This document shows, in pieces, positions 24,353 to 33,678 of a stretch of DNA of 64,000 nucleotides. How positions within the stretch are numbered: position 1 is the stretch's first letter; every line of letters starts with the position of its first letter. A program made the position numbers and the translations under genes. Where the stretch lies: assembly GCA_046297095.1 (NCBI GenBank), contig JBKCNS010000001.1, positions 1 through 64,000 on the forward strand. The letters are read 5' to 3'. The stretch comes from JBBATK01 sp046297095. GTDB lineage: Bacteria; Bacteroidota; Ignavibacteria; Kapaibacteriales; NICIL-2. The notes below the pieces were generated by a model. It saw only the letters and a program-made list of their open reading frames with translations. It was not told the DNA's origin and did not search any database.

Positions 24353-26101
24353 TTACTCGCGCGTTGCTACGTGCGGCATAAGTAAGCGAGCATATGATTT
24401 GCTTCGCAAAAGGTCGGCACAGCTGCGCAGAAGCAGGTCCGATTCCATCGCCGCGCGCAATACATCCTGCTCGCCGGTGAAACGCGCCAGAACTTCTTCG
24501 CGCAGTAGTCGCTTCAGCGTTTTTGCATGAGCGCGCACAATGGCGGAACGCTGTTGCTTGGCCTCGGTCTGCAGTGTTCGTAATGAACTTTCTATGCCGG
24601 CTAGTTGCGGCTCATTCGTGGCCAACGCGCGAGCTTCGTCCAGCTTCGATACCAACGCAGCATGCGGATCTATACCACGATCTTTCATCATATGCTCTAC
24701 CTCCGGTAACAAGGCAGCGGGATCGAACGACTCCGGCAACGAACTGTATCGCGCAGCGTATTGAGTAGCCACGCGGAACAGCACTCCTTTGCGAACCAAT
24801 TCCTGCACTGCCTGAGGCAAGGTATCTGCTTTCATGAGGGAATCGGGTGTGATGCCCGACGCATCAGCCACCGGGCGATTATGCTCGGTAACAAACATGC
24901 GTGGTGTAAACACGCTATCCGTACCGGAATTCTTCTTGGAATAATCACGACGTTGAATGCAGCGACCGGAGGGGCAATAGTATCGTTGCGTGGTGAGCTT
25001 TAATGTGGTACCATAGGGAGTGGGAAACTGAGATTGCACCAGACCTTTGCCGAATGATTGCTCGCCGCAAACAACGGCGCGGTCTAAGTCCTGAAGGCAA
25101 CCGGCCACCACCTCTGCAGCACTAGCCGAAGCCTTGTTAACAAGTACTGCCATGGGGAATTCCGCTTCGTAGGGCACGCTGTTGTTTGTGTACACACGAG
25201 ACTCCCCTTCTCTACGCCCCTTTGTGGTGACAATCACCGAACCCGTTTTGGTAAACAACTCGCAAACGCTTACCGCTGCGTCCAGCAGTCCGCCGGGATT
25301 ATCACGCAAATCCAGAATGATACCATTCAATGAACCAAGCGCGCGCAGTGAGTCCAGTGCCAGTTGCATTTCCTGTGCTGTCTTACGCGTAAATCGTTCC
25401 AGCTTGATAATGGCGATGCCGTCGTCCAGTCTGGCTGCATAACTCACACTTTTCACGGTGATGTCGCTTCGCATAATCTCTACGCGAAGTGTATCCGATC
25501 TGCCTTCGCGCAAAAGTTCCACTTTGGCAACGGAGCCGCGTTCTCCGCGCGTGTACTTGCGCAAATCCTTTGGCGAAATCTCCAGCACACGCGTGCCATC
25601 TACCGATAGTAATCTGTCGCCTATTCGCAGGCCGGCTTTCTCTGCTGCATAGCCCTGTGCCACACCGGTAATGGTAAGCATGCTGTCGTACACGCCCACT
25701 TGTATTCCCAATCCCACATAGCGTCCGGAAATCTGCGAATCGAAATCGTCGGACTGAGCTTCGTCCATGTACACGGAATACGGATCCAGCGAGGCCAGCA
25801 TGGCATCTAAGCCAATGCGCACAAACTTCTCCGGCTCAACTTCGTCCACGTAGTCTAAGCTTACGCGGCGAAACACCTCCGCATAGGTTTCAAGGGCTTT
25901 GCTGATGCGGTAATACACCGACTCATTTACAGAGATCCATCCGGCTGATGCCAGCGCAATACACACGAGCACTACACCCGCGATTCCCCGTTTAGGTAAT
26001 CGCAAGGATGAACGGCCCGAGGCGGTATGTCGCGGCGGCGACGATTGCATAGCAGATTGTTTTGATCGTTCATGATAAGCCACGTACGAAGCACGCAGCA
26101 T
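24353..26101 (-). CDS. C-terminal processing peptidase (S41, CtpA/Prc type)
   Basis: 582 residues. One N-terminal membrane or signal helix (GIAGVVLVCIALASAGWI, about residues 39-56) is followed by a PDZ domain around 115-200 (GLGIQVG..YAAEKAGLRIGDRLLSVDG). The serine protease core comes next: IILDLRDNPGGLLDAAV, catalytic Ser in NKASASAAEVVAG near 325, and catalytic Lys in QSFGKGLVQ near 350. The C-terminal 180 residues are a helical extension common in Bacteroidetes homologues. It acts in the periplasm on C-terminal tails or misfolded proteins. An in-frame ATG at residue 18 is an alternative start. Confidence 0.92.
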   Translation of the reverse strand: MLRASYVAYHERSKQSAMQSSPPRHTASGRSSLRLPKRGIAGVVLVCIALASAGWISVNESVYYRISKALETYAEVFRRVSLDYVDEVEPEKFVRIGLDAMLASLDPYSVYMDEAQSDDFDSQISGRYVGLGIQVGVYDSMLTITGVAQGYAAEKAGLRIGDRLLSVDGTRVLEISPKDLRKYTRGERGSVAKVELLREGRSDTLRVEIMRSDITVKSVSYAARLDDGIAIIKLERFTRKTAQEMQLALDSLRALGSLNGIILDLRDNPGGLLDAAVSVCELFTKTGSVIVTTKGRREGESRVYTNNSVPYEAEFPMAVLVNKASASAAEVVAGCLQDLDRAVVCGEQSFGKGLVQSQFPTPYGTTLKLTTQRYYCPSGRCIQRRDYSKKNSGTDSVFTPRMFVTEHNRPVADASGITPDSLMKADTLPQAVQELVRKGVLFRVATQYAARYSSLPESFDPAALLPEVEHMMKDRGIDPHAALVSKLDEARALATNEPQLAGIESSLRTLQTEAKQQRSAIVRAHAKTLKRLLREEVLARFTGEQDVLRAAMESDLLLRSCADLLRSKSYARLLMPHVATRE

Positions 26102-26170
26102 CGGTTAGCAGGAATTGTACGTATGCACGGCCCGCATTACCGGGTTGCAACTGTATCTTCTAGCTCTACA

Positions 26171-26221
26171 ACTCTTATTCTAATCCCACTCTTCTTCTAA
26201 TCCCACTCTTCTTCTAATCCA
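26171..26221. repeat. 17-bp direct tandem repeat, three units, spanning the glyS stop
   Basis: Units at 26171-26187, 26188-26204 and 26205-26221 match actcttcttctaatccc with one or two differences. The third unit includes the last codons and stop of glyS, so the array looks like a duplication of the gene's 3' end. Confidence 0.9.
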
Positions 26222-27641
26222 ACTTCTCTTGCAAATATGATCGTAGCATCGAGGCATCTACACGCTCTTGCTGCATGGAGTCGCGATGACGCACGGTAAC
26301 GGTGCCATCTTCGGTAGACTGGCCATCCACCGTAATGCAGAACGGCGTTCCGATTTCATCTTGACGGCGATATCTGCGGCCAATTGCGCCGCCATCGTCG
26401 TATTGTGCTTTGAAGTTCTTTTGAATGTCGCGGTAAATCTTCTCCGCCATTTCCGGCATGCCGTCCTTGTTCACCAGCGGCAGCACAGCAGCGGTAACCG
26501 GCGCTAGTCGCGGATGAAAACGCAACACCGTGCGTGTATCGGCTTCGCTGCCTTCGCCTGCCACGACTTCTTCGTCGTAGGCGTTGCATAAAAATGCCAT
26601 AAACGAGCGCGATGCCCCCGCCGATGTTTCAATCACATATGGCACGTAGCGATCGCGAGTAACGGTATCAACATACTCCAGCTTTTTACCGCTGTACTCT
26701 TGGTGACGCATCAGATCGAAATCGGTTCGCGAGTGAATACCCTCGATTTCGCCCCACCCGAAGGGAAACAAAAACTCTATGTCCACTGCAGCATTTGCAT
26801 AGTGTGCAAGACGCTCGTGAACCTTACGGCGAAGGTGATCGGCCTTCATACCATACCGCATAAACCACGACCACCGCTGCTCCAACCAGTATTCGTAATG
26901 TTCCATTTCGGAACCCGGCTTCACGAAGAACTGCATCTCCATTTGCTCGAACTCGCGGGTGCGGAACAAGAAGTTCTTGGTGTTGATTTCGTTACGGAAG
27001 GCTTTTCCTATTTGCGCAATACCGAAGGGAACTTTTTGGCGCGATGACTCCATTACATTCTTGAAGTTCACAAATATTCCCTGCGCGGTTTCCGGACGCA
27101 GGAACACAGCGGCGCCGGTATCTTCCACCGGACCGATGAACGTTTTAAACATCAAATTGAAATTTCGAACTTCGGTCCAATCCTTGGTGCCGCTTACCGG
27201 ATCGGGAATACCCGCATCCATGATAATTGCGTACAAGTCCGACGGTTCCTTGGCTGCAGCCAATCGCTGCTCAAGGCTATCGGCATCGGCGGCCTTTCCC
27301 TTCTTGCGCAAGCGTTCGATATAATCTTCGATAAGATTATCAGCGCGGTGACGGGCTTTGCTGGTCTTGTTGTCGATCATCGGATCGGTGAACTGCTGCA
27401 CGTGTCCGCTGGCTTCCCATGTGCGGGGGTGCATAAGAATCGAAGCGTCCAATCCTACAATGTGGTCGCGATAGGTCATGTCTTGCCACCATGCGTTTTT
27501 CACATTGCGCAAAAGCTCCACGCCCAAGGGACCGTAATCCCAGCATCCGTTCAAGCCGCCGTATATCTCTGATGATTGAAACACAAATCCCCTGCGTTTA
27601 GCAAGAGAGATAATAGAATCGAGTGTAAATGATTGTGCCAT
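26214..27641 (-). CDS. glyS: Glycine--tRNA ligase (single-chain dimeric class II)
   Basis: 475 residues from the ATG at 27641. The enzyme charges tRNA-Gly with glycine. It is the alpha2 type (GlyQS-like, as in eukaryotes and many bacteria), not the alpha2beta2 type. Signs are SLAKRRGFVFQSSEIYGGL at the N terminus, YGPLGVELLRN, FLRPETAQGIFVNFKN (class II motif 2 region), QIGKAFRNEI, REFEQMEMQFFV, and a C-terminal anticodon-binding domain beginning near LAPVTAAVLPLVNK. Ten codons upstream in frame (to 27671) are unlikely to be translated. A promoter core lies about 90 bases upstream. The stop codon sits inside a 17-bp repeat array. Confidence 0.97.
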   Translation of the reverse strand: MAQSFTLDSIISLAKRRGFVFQSSEIYGGLNGCWDYGPLGVELLRNVKNAWWQDMTYRDHIVGLDASILMHPRTWEASGHVQQFTDPMIDNKTSKARHRADNLIEDYIERLRKKGKAADADSLEQRLAAAKEPSDLYAIIMDAGIPDPVSGTKDWTEVRNFNLMFKTFIGPVEDTGAAVFLRPETAQGIFVNFKNVMESSRQKVPFGIAQIGKAFRNEINTKNFLFRTREFEQMEMQFFVKPGSEMEHYEYWLEQRWSWFMRYGMKADHLRRKVHERLAHYANAAVDIEFLFPFGWGEIEGIHSRTDFDLMRHQEYSGKKLEYVDTVTRDRYVPYVIETSAGASRSFMAFLCNAYDEEVVAGEGSEADTRTVLRFHPRLAPVTAAVLPLVNKDGMPEMAEKIYRDIQKNFKAQYDDGGAIGRRYRRQDEIGTPFCITVDGQSTEDGTVTVRHRDSMQQERVDASMLRSYLQEKLD

Positions 27642-27729
27642 AGAGTCAGTAATAATTCTAGTCAACCGCAACGCGAAAGTTGTTCACATGCAGGATATAG
27701 CCGTCCTTCGATGCTTAAAACTTTTGCTA

Positions 27730-27737
27730 CAAAAATA
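27730..27737 (-). promoter_or_regulatory. Candidate promoter -7 element for glyS
   Basis: Minus strand TATTTTTG, exact TAnnTTTG, 89 bases before the glyS ATG and in the gap after the permease gene. No TTG at -33. Confidence 0.4.
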
Positions 27738-27765
27738 CTACGCCGCGCGCCTTGCCTGCCGCGGG

Positions 27766-28584
27766 CTATTCCTTTACCGCACCGGCCGTTAGCCCCTTGA
27801 TAATTTGCCGTTGGAAGAAGGCAAACACGGTAAGCACCGGTAGAGCGGATATACTCGCGCCGGCCATCAGATGCCCCCAATCTATACTCTGCTTGCCCAC
27901 ATAAAACGCCAAACCCACCGGTAAGGTACGGTGCGCTTCGTCGTTGGTGAACAAGAAGGGATACAGAAAGGAATTCCAATTTCCAAGAAACACGTAGATA
28001 CCCAGCACTGTCAGTATTGGCGCACATAGTGGCATCACAATTCGGAAGAGCACATAGAACTCGGAGGCACCGTCTAAGCGGGCGGCTTCCTCTACCGCTG
28101 CGGGCAACGATTCCACGTATTGCTTGACAAGAAATATTCCGAAGGGCGTAACCAGCCACGGCACAATGAGTGCGGCATAGCTGTTGATCCACCTGAACTC
28201 CACCATCAACCGGAACAAGGGAATCATGATCACTTGGGGAGGAATGATGAGCACCGCCAGAAGTGTGGCAAATACAAGTTTCGAGCCCGGCACCCGCCGC
28301 CGCGCCAGTGCGTATCCGGCAAGAAAGCAGAACAGAATATTACCGCCGGTCACTGCCAGCCCCACGGCTATGGAGTTCACGAAGTACCGCGAGAAGGAGT
28401 CTGAGCTTAACGCTTCGGTGTAGTTTACTAGCGAATACGGTGCACGAATCATTTCCCATAATGTTTCGTACTGCTCGGGATGTTCATGCAACGACGTGAT
28501 AATCATCCAACTCATGGGAAACAGCATGAGTATTGCTACAACAAGGAGCAAGGTGTGCAGAGCGATATGGGCTGCTTTGCTCAT
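27766..28584 (-). CDS. Sugar ABC transporter permease (MalG type), isolated
   Basis: 272 residues with six hydrophobic segments. The EAA loop that docks on the ATPase is clear (EEAARLDGASEFYVLFRIVMPLCAP, about residues 165-189). The C-terminal end KGLTAGAVKE is typical of MalG/CUT1-type permeases, which form half of the membrane channel for oligosaccharide or glycerol-phosphate import. The partner permease, binding protein and ATPase are not in the window. The frame extends to 28713, but ATG at 28584 forms an ATGA overlap with the nadD stop and gives the expected N terminus. The substrate cannot be inferred. Confidence 0.88.
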   Translation of the reverse strand: MSKAAHIALHTLLLVVAILMLFPMSWMIITSLHEHPEQYETLWEMIRAPYSLVNYTEALSSDSFSRYFVNSIAVGLAVTGGNILFCFLAGYALARRRVPGSKLVFATLLAVLIIPPQVIMIPLFRLMVEFRWINSYAALIVPWLVTPFGIFLVKQYVESLPAAVEEAARLDGASEFYVLFRIVMPLCAPILTVLGIYVFLGNWNSFLYPFLFTNDEAHRTLPVGLAFYVGKQSIDWGHLMAGASISALPVLTVFAFFQRQIIKGLTAGAVKE

Positions 28585-29240
28585 GTGTTTGTGCTTTTGC
28601 TTGTGTTTGCAATACCTGACTGCGCTTGATGTGATGTATACAATCCATGCCGCCGAATAATACGACGCACGGAATCGGGCACCACATACCGAATGGACTC
28701 GCCGGCTGCACACATGGTGCGAATCATACTAGAGGAAAGTTCTATGCGCGGCGGCGTGAGCTCTATAGGTGCATTGCCGGTTTCAGCAATGCGCTGAAGC
28801 ATACGGTTGTCATCGCTGCCTTCCGCCGATGCAAATGGCCGGCCCGCCACACATACGGTGGCCATGCGAACAATCTCCTCCCACTGACGCCATTCATCAA
28901 AACGTGCAAGCAGGTCTCTGCCTACCAACAGAAACAATTGAGCATCGGGATGCTGCGCGCGAAAATGACGCAACGTGTGAATGGTATAGGAAATATCCTT
29001 GCGACGCAATTCCACATCGCTGACCGCAAAGCGAGCATTGGTGCGGCATACAGAGCGAAGCATAGCCAAACGGCGATAAGGATCGGTCACTACCGGTTCA
29101 TCACTTTTGAACGGCGAGATGAATGTGGGAACAAATACGCAGCGATCCAGCTTTACGTGCTGCACAAAATGCTCTGCCACGGCACAATGCCCGATATGCA
29201 CCGGATTAAACGATCCGCCGAAAATGCCAAGTCGTTTCAC
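28581..29240 (-). CDS. nadD: Nicotinate-nucleotide adenylyltransferase NadD
   Basis: 219 residues. NadD makes deamido-NAD from nicotinate mononucleotide and ATP in NAD synthesis. The nucleotidyl-transfer motif GGSFNPVHIGH is at the very start, FVPTFISPFK follows, and the ISSTxIR-type motif appears as LSSSMIRTM near residue 170. An ATG at 29342 would overlap nuoF and add 34 unusual residues; the GTG at 29238-29240, two codons before the conserved RLGIFGG, is preferred. It lies 52 bases after nuoF and overlaps the permease gene by four bases. Confidence 0.93.
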   Translation of the reverse strand: MKRLGIFGGSFNPVHIGHCAVAEHFVQHVKLDRCVFVPTFISPFKSDEPVVTDPYRRLAMLRSVCRTNARFAVSDVELRRKDISYTIHTLRHFRAQHPDAQLFLLVGRDLLARFDEWRQWEEIVRMATVCVAGRPFASAEGSDDNRMLQRIAETGNAPIELTPPRIELSSSMIRTMCAAGESIRYVVPDSVRRIIRRHGLYTSHQAQSGIANTSKSTNT

Positions 29241-29292
29241 GTAGAGCGAGGAGTTGTGAGCGCGCGCCGATACTCGTGTGCGGCGCGATGTA

Positions 29293-30621
29293 TTACGCGT
29301 TGAGTTCGAGTGTTGCTGCCGTGTCTCTGCGCCCGTGCACAATATTTACGGGAACGAAGGAGCGCGAGGATTTAACCTTTGCCTCGAACTCATGACGGAA
29401 CTTGCGCAAGAATCCTTGCACCGGCCACGCTGCTGCTTCGCCCAATGCGCAGATGGTATTGCCGTCGATATTATTGGCTACACTCATAAGCAAATCGATA
29501 TCGGAGATCGTTGCATCTCCGCTCACAATGCGCTTGAGAATCTTCTCCATCCATCCGCAGCCCTCGCGGCACGGTGTGCACTGGCCGCACGACTCATGGT
29601 GATAGAAGTGAACGATACGCAGCAGAAGTTTAGGAATATCCGTGTCTTCGTCTATTACCATCACTCCGCCGGTACCGATAAAGGTCTTGTACTTTTTCAG
29701 GTCTTCGTTGTTCATGATCACGCCGTCGATTTCATCGCCGGACAAAGGAGGCATGGATGATCCCCCGGGAATAACGGCCTTTACCTTTTTGTTACCGGGA
29801 ACACCGCCGCCGTACTTGTAGATCAGATCCTTTAGAGACACATCGGTGGGAAGTTCATACACACCGGGTGTATTCAAGTGACCGCTCAAACCGTAGAGCA
29901 ATGTACCGCAGTGACCCGCGGCGCCGATCTTCGAGAATTCCTCTGCACCCATAGCAAAGATGGGAGGAACCGTTGCCAATGTTTCAACGTTGTTGATGGT
30001 GGTGGGCATGCCCCACAGTCCCTTGTTCGCAGGAAAGGGCGGCTTGAATCGGGGATATCCGCGATCGCCTTCCAAGGAATTCATGAGAGCGGTTTCCTCG
30101 CCGCACACATAGGCGCCTGCGCCCTTGTGTACCACGATATCCATGGAGTAACTGCCACCGAAGGTGTCTTTCATTTTCGGCCCCAAGAAGCCCTTGGCAT
30201 ACGCATCGTCCACAGCCTTTTCCATGAGTCTCACCCATTTGTGATACTCGCCGCGGATGTAAATGAACGCCGAGGTTATGCCCATTGCATAGCCGGCAAT
30301 CATGATACCTTCGATAAGCTGATGCGGATTGTATTCCAGAATCTGACGATCCTTGAACGAGCCCGGTTCGGACTCATCACCATTGATAGCCAAATACTTC
30401 GGCTTGTCGTTGCCCTTGGGCATGAAGGTCCATTTCAACCCCGTTGGAAAACACGCACCGCCGCGACCGCGAAGGCCGGATTTCTTCACTTCGTTGGCAA
30501 CGTCATCGGGAGTGAGCTTCAGCACTTTTCGGTACTGCTCATATCCGCCATTGGCAACGTAAACGTCAATCTCGTGCAGATTGGGAATCTTAGGAAGGAC
30601 GATGTTCGGTGATGTGTACAT
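29293..30621 (-). CDS. nuoF: NADH-quinone oxidoreductase subunit F (NuoF-like)
   Basis: 442 residues. NuoF carries FMN, the NADH site and cluster N3 in complex I. Visible are GLRGRGGACFPTGLKW near residue 47 (NADH/FMN binding), NGDESEPGSFKDR, GAGAYVCGEETALMNSLEG, and the 4Fe-4S ligands in ESCGQCTPCREG near 344-355 with the fourth Cys in NTICALGEAA. No nuoE, nuoG or other subunit is adjacent, so it could serve a split nuo locus or a different NADH-dependent enzyme such as a hydrogenase or formate dehydrogenase. The start at 30621 is supported by a promoter core just upstream; the frame to 30690 is not. Confidence 0.93.
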   Translation of the reverse strand: MYTSPNIVLPKIPNLHEIDVYVANGGYEQYRKVLKLTPDDVANEVKKSGLRGRGGACFPTGLKWTFMPKGNDKPKYLAINGDESEPGSFKDRQILEYNPHQLIEGIMIAGYAMGITSAFIYIRGEYHKWVRLMEKAVDDAYAKGFLGPKMKDTFGGSYSMDIVVHKGAGAYVCGEETALMNSLEGDRGYPRFKPPFPANKGLWGMPTTINNVETLATVPPIFAMGAEEFSKIGAAGHCGTLLYGLSGHLNTPGVYELPTDVSLKDLIYKYGGGVPGNKKVKAVIPGGSSMPPLSGDEIDGVIMNNEDLKKYKTFIGTGGVMVIDEDTDIPKLLLRIVHFYHHESCGQCTPCREGCGWMEKILKRIVSGDATISDIDLLMSVANNIDGNTICALGEAAAWPVQGFLRKFRHEFEAKVKSSRSFVPVNIVHGRRDTAATLELNA

Positions 30622-30649
30622 AGGTCGTTTTTTGGATTGCAATAGTGCG

Positions 30650-30657
30650 CAAATATA
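30650..30657 (-). promoter_or_regulatory. Candidate promoter -7 element for nuoF
   Basis: Minus strand TATATTTG followed by C, exact TAnnTTTGC, 28 bases before the nuoF ATG at 30621. This would make a short leader and an operon nuoF-nadD-permease. Confidence 0.45.
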
Positions 30658-30728
30658 CAACGTGCGTGCACAGATACACCGCCTATACAAGCCAACACTT
30701 TTTCACGGCAACGTGTTTGTTGAGTTCT

Positions 30729-31337
30729 TTATCGAGTGCGGGTTCCTTTACCGGGTGTGGATGACCCGCCGGCACTACTCAGTACCAAATCTCTCTCTGC
30801 CCTCGTCAGTTCTTTCCAACTTCCCGGCGCAAGATCGCCAAGAGTATACTCACCAATTGAAAAGCGCATCAATCGAAGCGTTGGGTACCCAATCGCAGCC
30901 GTCATTCGCCGAACCTGTCTGTTCTTACCCTCGGTGAGTGTGATACTGATCCATGTATCAGGAATGCTCTTGCGCACCCGTATGGGGGGAATACGTTCGG
31001 GAATATCAGGGCGAGGTTCAATCGCCTGCGCCGAGCAAGGCCGTGTGCGCTCACCGCGAACCACTACTCCTTTACGGAGTTCCGCAAGCGCTTCCGGGGT
31101 TGGCTCACCCTCCACTTGAACAACATACGTGCGGCGATGCGCGCGCTCGGGCGGAAGAATCTTGTCCGGCAATTCCCGTTCGTCCGTGAGCAGCAGCAGC
31201 CCTTCGCTATCCGCGTCGAGCCTGCCAATGGCATATACATTCGGCGGAAAGCCGAACTCCGCCAGAGTGCGATTAGCAGAGCCATCGGGGCGAAAGCTGC
31301 TCAGCACTCCGTATGGTTTATGAAAAGCAAGGAGCAT
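30729..31337 (-). CDS. 23S rRNA pseudouridine synthase, RluE-like (RsuA family)
   Basis: 202 residues without an S4 domain, which fits RluE, the enzyme that makes pseudouridine 2457 in 23S rRNA. The N terminus MLLAFHKPYGVLSSF and the catalytic loop YAIGRLDADSEGLLLLTDE (Asp near residue 41) are clear. Further along are RRTYVVQVEG, VRKSIPDTWISITLTEGKNRQVRRM and IGYPTLRLMRFSIGEYTL, all typical. The C-terminal 20 residues are Ser/Gly/Thr-rich and not conserved. It lies 30 bases upstream of the OmpA-family stop on the same strand. Confidence 0.92.
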   Translation of the reverse strand: MLLAFHKPYGVLSSFRPDGSANRTLAEFGFPPNVYAIGRLDADSEGLLLLTDERELPDKILPPERAHRRTYVVQVEGEPTPEALAELRKGVVVRGERTRPCSAQAIEPRPDIPERIPPIRVRKSIPDTWISITLTEGKNRQVRRMTAAIGYPTLRLMRFSIGEYTLGDLAPGSWKELTRAERDLVLSSAGGSSTPGKGTRTR

Positions 31338-31367
31338 GTTGTGATTTGGAACGGCTCTACTTCTGCC

Positions 31368-33593
31368 CTACTTCTGCTCCCCGTCCTGATCCATTGCGCG
31401 CTGCACTTGCACACGTACCGTACGGCCGTGGAAGCGCCCTTCGGGGGTAGCATTCAGTTCGTTAGTCATACCGGAAATCACGCCTTTCATTTCCGCATTG
31501 GGAACAGCCAGTGCCTCCATTACTTTCTTTGCACGGCGCTCTGCCAGCTCGGCATTGTATTCAGCATTTCCGGACAAGTCGCTGGATCCAACAATGCTCA
31601 CGGTGGCGCTGGAATCTATACGAGAACGTACCAGACGAATAAGCTGAAGATTACTTCCGGATACGTCGTCTTTGCCAAAGTCAAAAAGGATCATCGTGTA
31701 TTTATCAACTTCTTTTCTGCGACCGGTGGAAAGATTGCTCATGGTCTCCAGATATACAGGGATATCGGCACGGGTACGGATGGTACCCTGTCCCTTTTGC
31801 TCCACAGACAAAGTAAAGGTCATCTTCGATTCAGCCACTCTGGCCAGGCGGCGCAGCAGCTTGGGATCCAGGTCAACATCGATGGTTTTCTCCGGCCGAC
31901 CTTGGCCACGGAAACTGAAGATTGATTTACCTTCTTGTTCCGCCGAGATTTGCCACGACTGAATAGGTACGCCCTGCTCAATGCTCACACCCAAACGCAG
32001 TCTGGTGATCGGCACTTCAAGCACCGTATCGCGGAACATGAGGGGCGCGGTAATATCACCGTTTACGGAGTTTATCTCTACACGTTGATTCTCTTGTGAA
32101 CCTTCGATGGTGCGTTCCTTTGATGCCTTTGCCGGCACGGTACCGCCACGAACATTAAGGCGAGACGGCTCTATGCCCCACGCTTCTTGAAGATAGCGCG
32201 ACACATTCTCTGCTCTATTCAACGCCAGCTGACGGGCATTTGGCACTTTGGATTGCTCGAGCTCAGACACAAAACCTACAAGCTCTAGTCCCATCTTCGG
32301 CTCGGCCTTCATGCGCGATCCAACAATGTTCAGCACCTCGTAATAGGTTTCCATTTGGGTTTTGTCGCTGCGCAGAGCAAAGCGCGACGCGTCAGACTTG
32401 GTAAGTTGTTTATACTTCCCTGCCAGATTCGCAGATGCGGAATCGAAAAACACGTAGTTCAGGATGGGCTGAAAATTATTCCATACGGTTTCTTGACATC
32501 GCAGTGCATCTAGCCGGGATACCGTAGAATCGGGATTGTATTTATTGATAAACAATTCAATCTTCGCCACCTTGGTGGGTTGCGTTTTGGGAATTCGATT
32601 TACATACTTCTCGGTCAACGTGATATGTTCATACCTGGTGTCTTCCGTTTCTTCATCACGCTTTTGAACAGTGTTACGAATAAGTTCGACTTTTTCCTCA
32701 GTGATATCCCCATCAATTTTGATAATGGTATCACGCTCTAACACCGTATCGCGAATAACGCGCTTGGAGGTAGGAATGGTAACCTGTAGCGAAGCACCGA
32801 TGCGAACAAAATGCACAGACCACGATTGGTCATTTACCAGTTTAGTAAGGGGAAACTGGTAGGAAACTTCAGGTACAAACGCAAATCGTTTACCAAGCGA
32901 AACGGAATATGCTACACCTGCAGTGGCAGCAATTTGTGTGGCATTGGTGTTGGGAATCAGATCCTGATAGACAGTGCGAGATACATCGCCGCCCACATAG
33001 GTCACGCCGTTTGCACCCTGAAATCTCTCTAACTGCGTAAACGTGGAAGTGTACAACCGAGAAATCTTTGCGCCCACACGAATGTGCACACGAGGCAGAG
33101 CAGAAAGATAATGTTCAATAAAGGGTTCGATGCCGTAGCTGGCAAATCGGGCCGCAAGAGTGGTCTCGAAACTCCCTTGCACCGGCTTTCCGTCTTGCAG
33201 AATGGTGGTAGGCTCCGAAGCTTTCATGGTGGTATTGAACACGTCGAAACCAAAACGCGCACCACCCCAGTATGCACCGGGCTCGCCAAAACCCGATCCC
33301 AAAAGGTTCGTCAATGGCGCACTGACTTCACCGCCGAACATAATCTGATCACCAACACCTGCGCCAAAGGGAGTTGCCGGCCGCGGGAACCCCGCTAATG
33401 CCGTGAAACCTCCATTGGGCTGCATGTTCGGCCCGGCACTTCCGAATACTCCCACCTGAATGGGCTTGCTCAAGTCTAACGATACCTGTGCAACGCCAGA
33501 GATTCCAATGCACCAAACAACTGCGGCCATGGCAACAGCGCGCAAACGGGTATGAGGAACAGATAGAAGCTTTACAACAAAATTCAATTTCAT
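31368..33593 (-). CDS. OmpA-family outer-membrane protein with two OmpA-like domains
   Basis: 741 residues. A signal peptide (AVAMAAVVWCIGISGVAQ) is followed by a long region with barrel-like strands (residues about 40-280). Two OmpA-like peptidoglycan-binding domains come next. The first contains NARQLALNRAENVSRYL and ends ENQRVEIN. The second contains NAEYNAELAERRAKKVMEAL and ends GRTVRVQVQ. Between them is a beta-rich segment. The protein probably links outer membrane and cell wall. ATG at 33593 is preferred over 33611 because it is close to the signal helix. Confidence 0.82.
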   Translation of the reverse strand: MKLNFVVKLLSVPHTRLRAVAMAAVVWCIGISGVAQVSLDLSKPIQVGVFGSAGPNMQPNGGFTALAGFPRPATPFGAGVGDQIMFGGEVSAPLTNLLGSGFGEPGAYWGGARFGFDVFNTTMKASEPTTILQDGKPVQGSFETTLAARFASYGIEPFIEHYLSALPRVHIRVGAKISRLYTSTFTQLERFQGANGVTYVGGDVSRTVYQDLIPNTNATQIAATAGVAYSVSLGKRFAFVPEVSYQFPLTKLVNDQSWSVHFVRIGASLQVTIPTSKRVIRDTVLERDTIIKIDGDITEEKVELIRNTVQKRDEETEDTRYEHITLTEKYVNRIPKTQPTKVAKIELFINKYNPDSTVSRLDALRCQETVWNNFQPILNYVFFDSASANLAGKYKQLTKSDASRFALRSDKTQMETYYEVLNIVGSRMKAEPKMGLELVGFVSELEQSKVPNARQLALNRAENVSRYLQEAWGIEPSRLNVRGGTVPAKASKERTIEGSQENQRVEINSVNGDITAPLMFRDTVLEVPITRLRLGVSIEQGVPIQSWQISAEQEGKSIFSFRGQGRPEKTIDVDLDPKLLRRLARVAESKMTFTLSVEQKGQGTIRTRADIPVYLETMSNLSTGRRKEVDKYTMILFDFGKDDVSGSNLQLIRLVRSRIDSSATVSIVGSSDLSGNAEYNAELAERRAKKVMEALAVPNAEMKGVISGMTNELNATPEGRFHGRTVRVQVQRAMDQDGEQK

Positions 33594-33641
33594 AATATTC
33601 TCGTACTTCAAATTCTCGGTGGTAATGAGTGTGCGGTAAAC

Positions 33642-33670
33642 GCTATAGTGCGGTTGATGTTTAGTGGCAA
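33642..33670 (-). promoter_or_regulatory. Candidate promoter for the OmpA-family gene
   Basis: Minus strand TTGCCA (33665-33670), 17 bases, TATAGC (33642-33647), inside the 85-base gap upstream of the OmpA-family start. Only a partial match to the TAnnTTTG core. Confidence 0.3.
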
Positions 33671-33678
33671 CGACAAGC

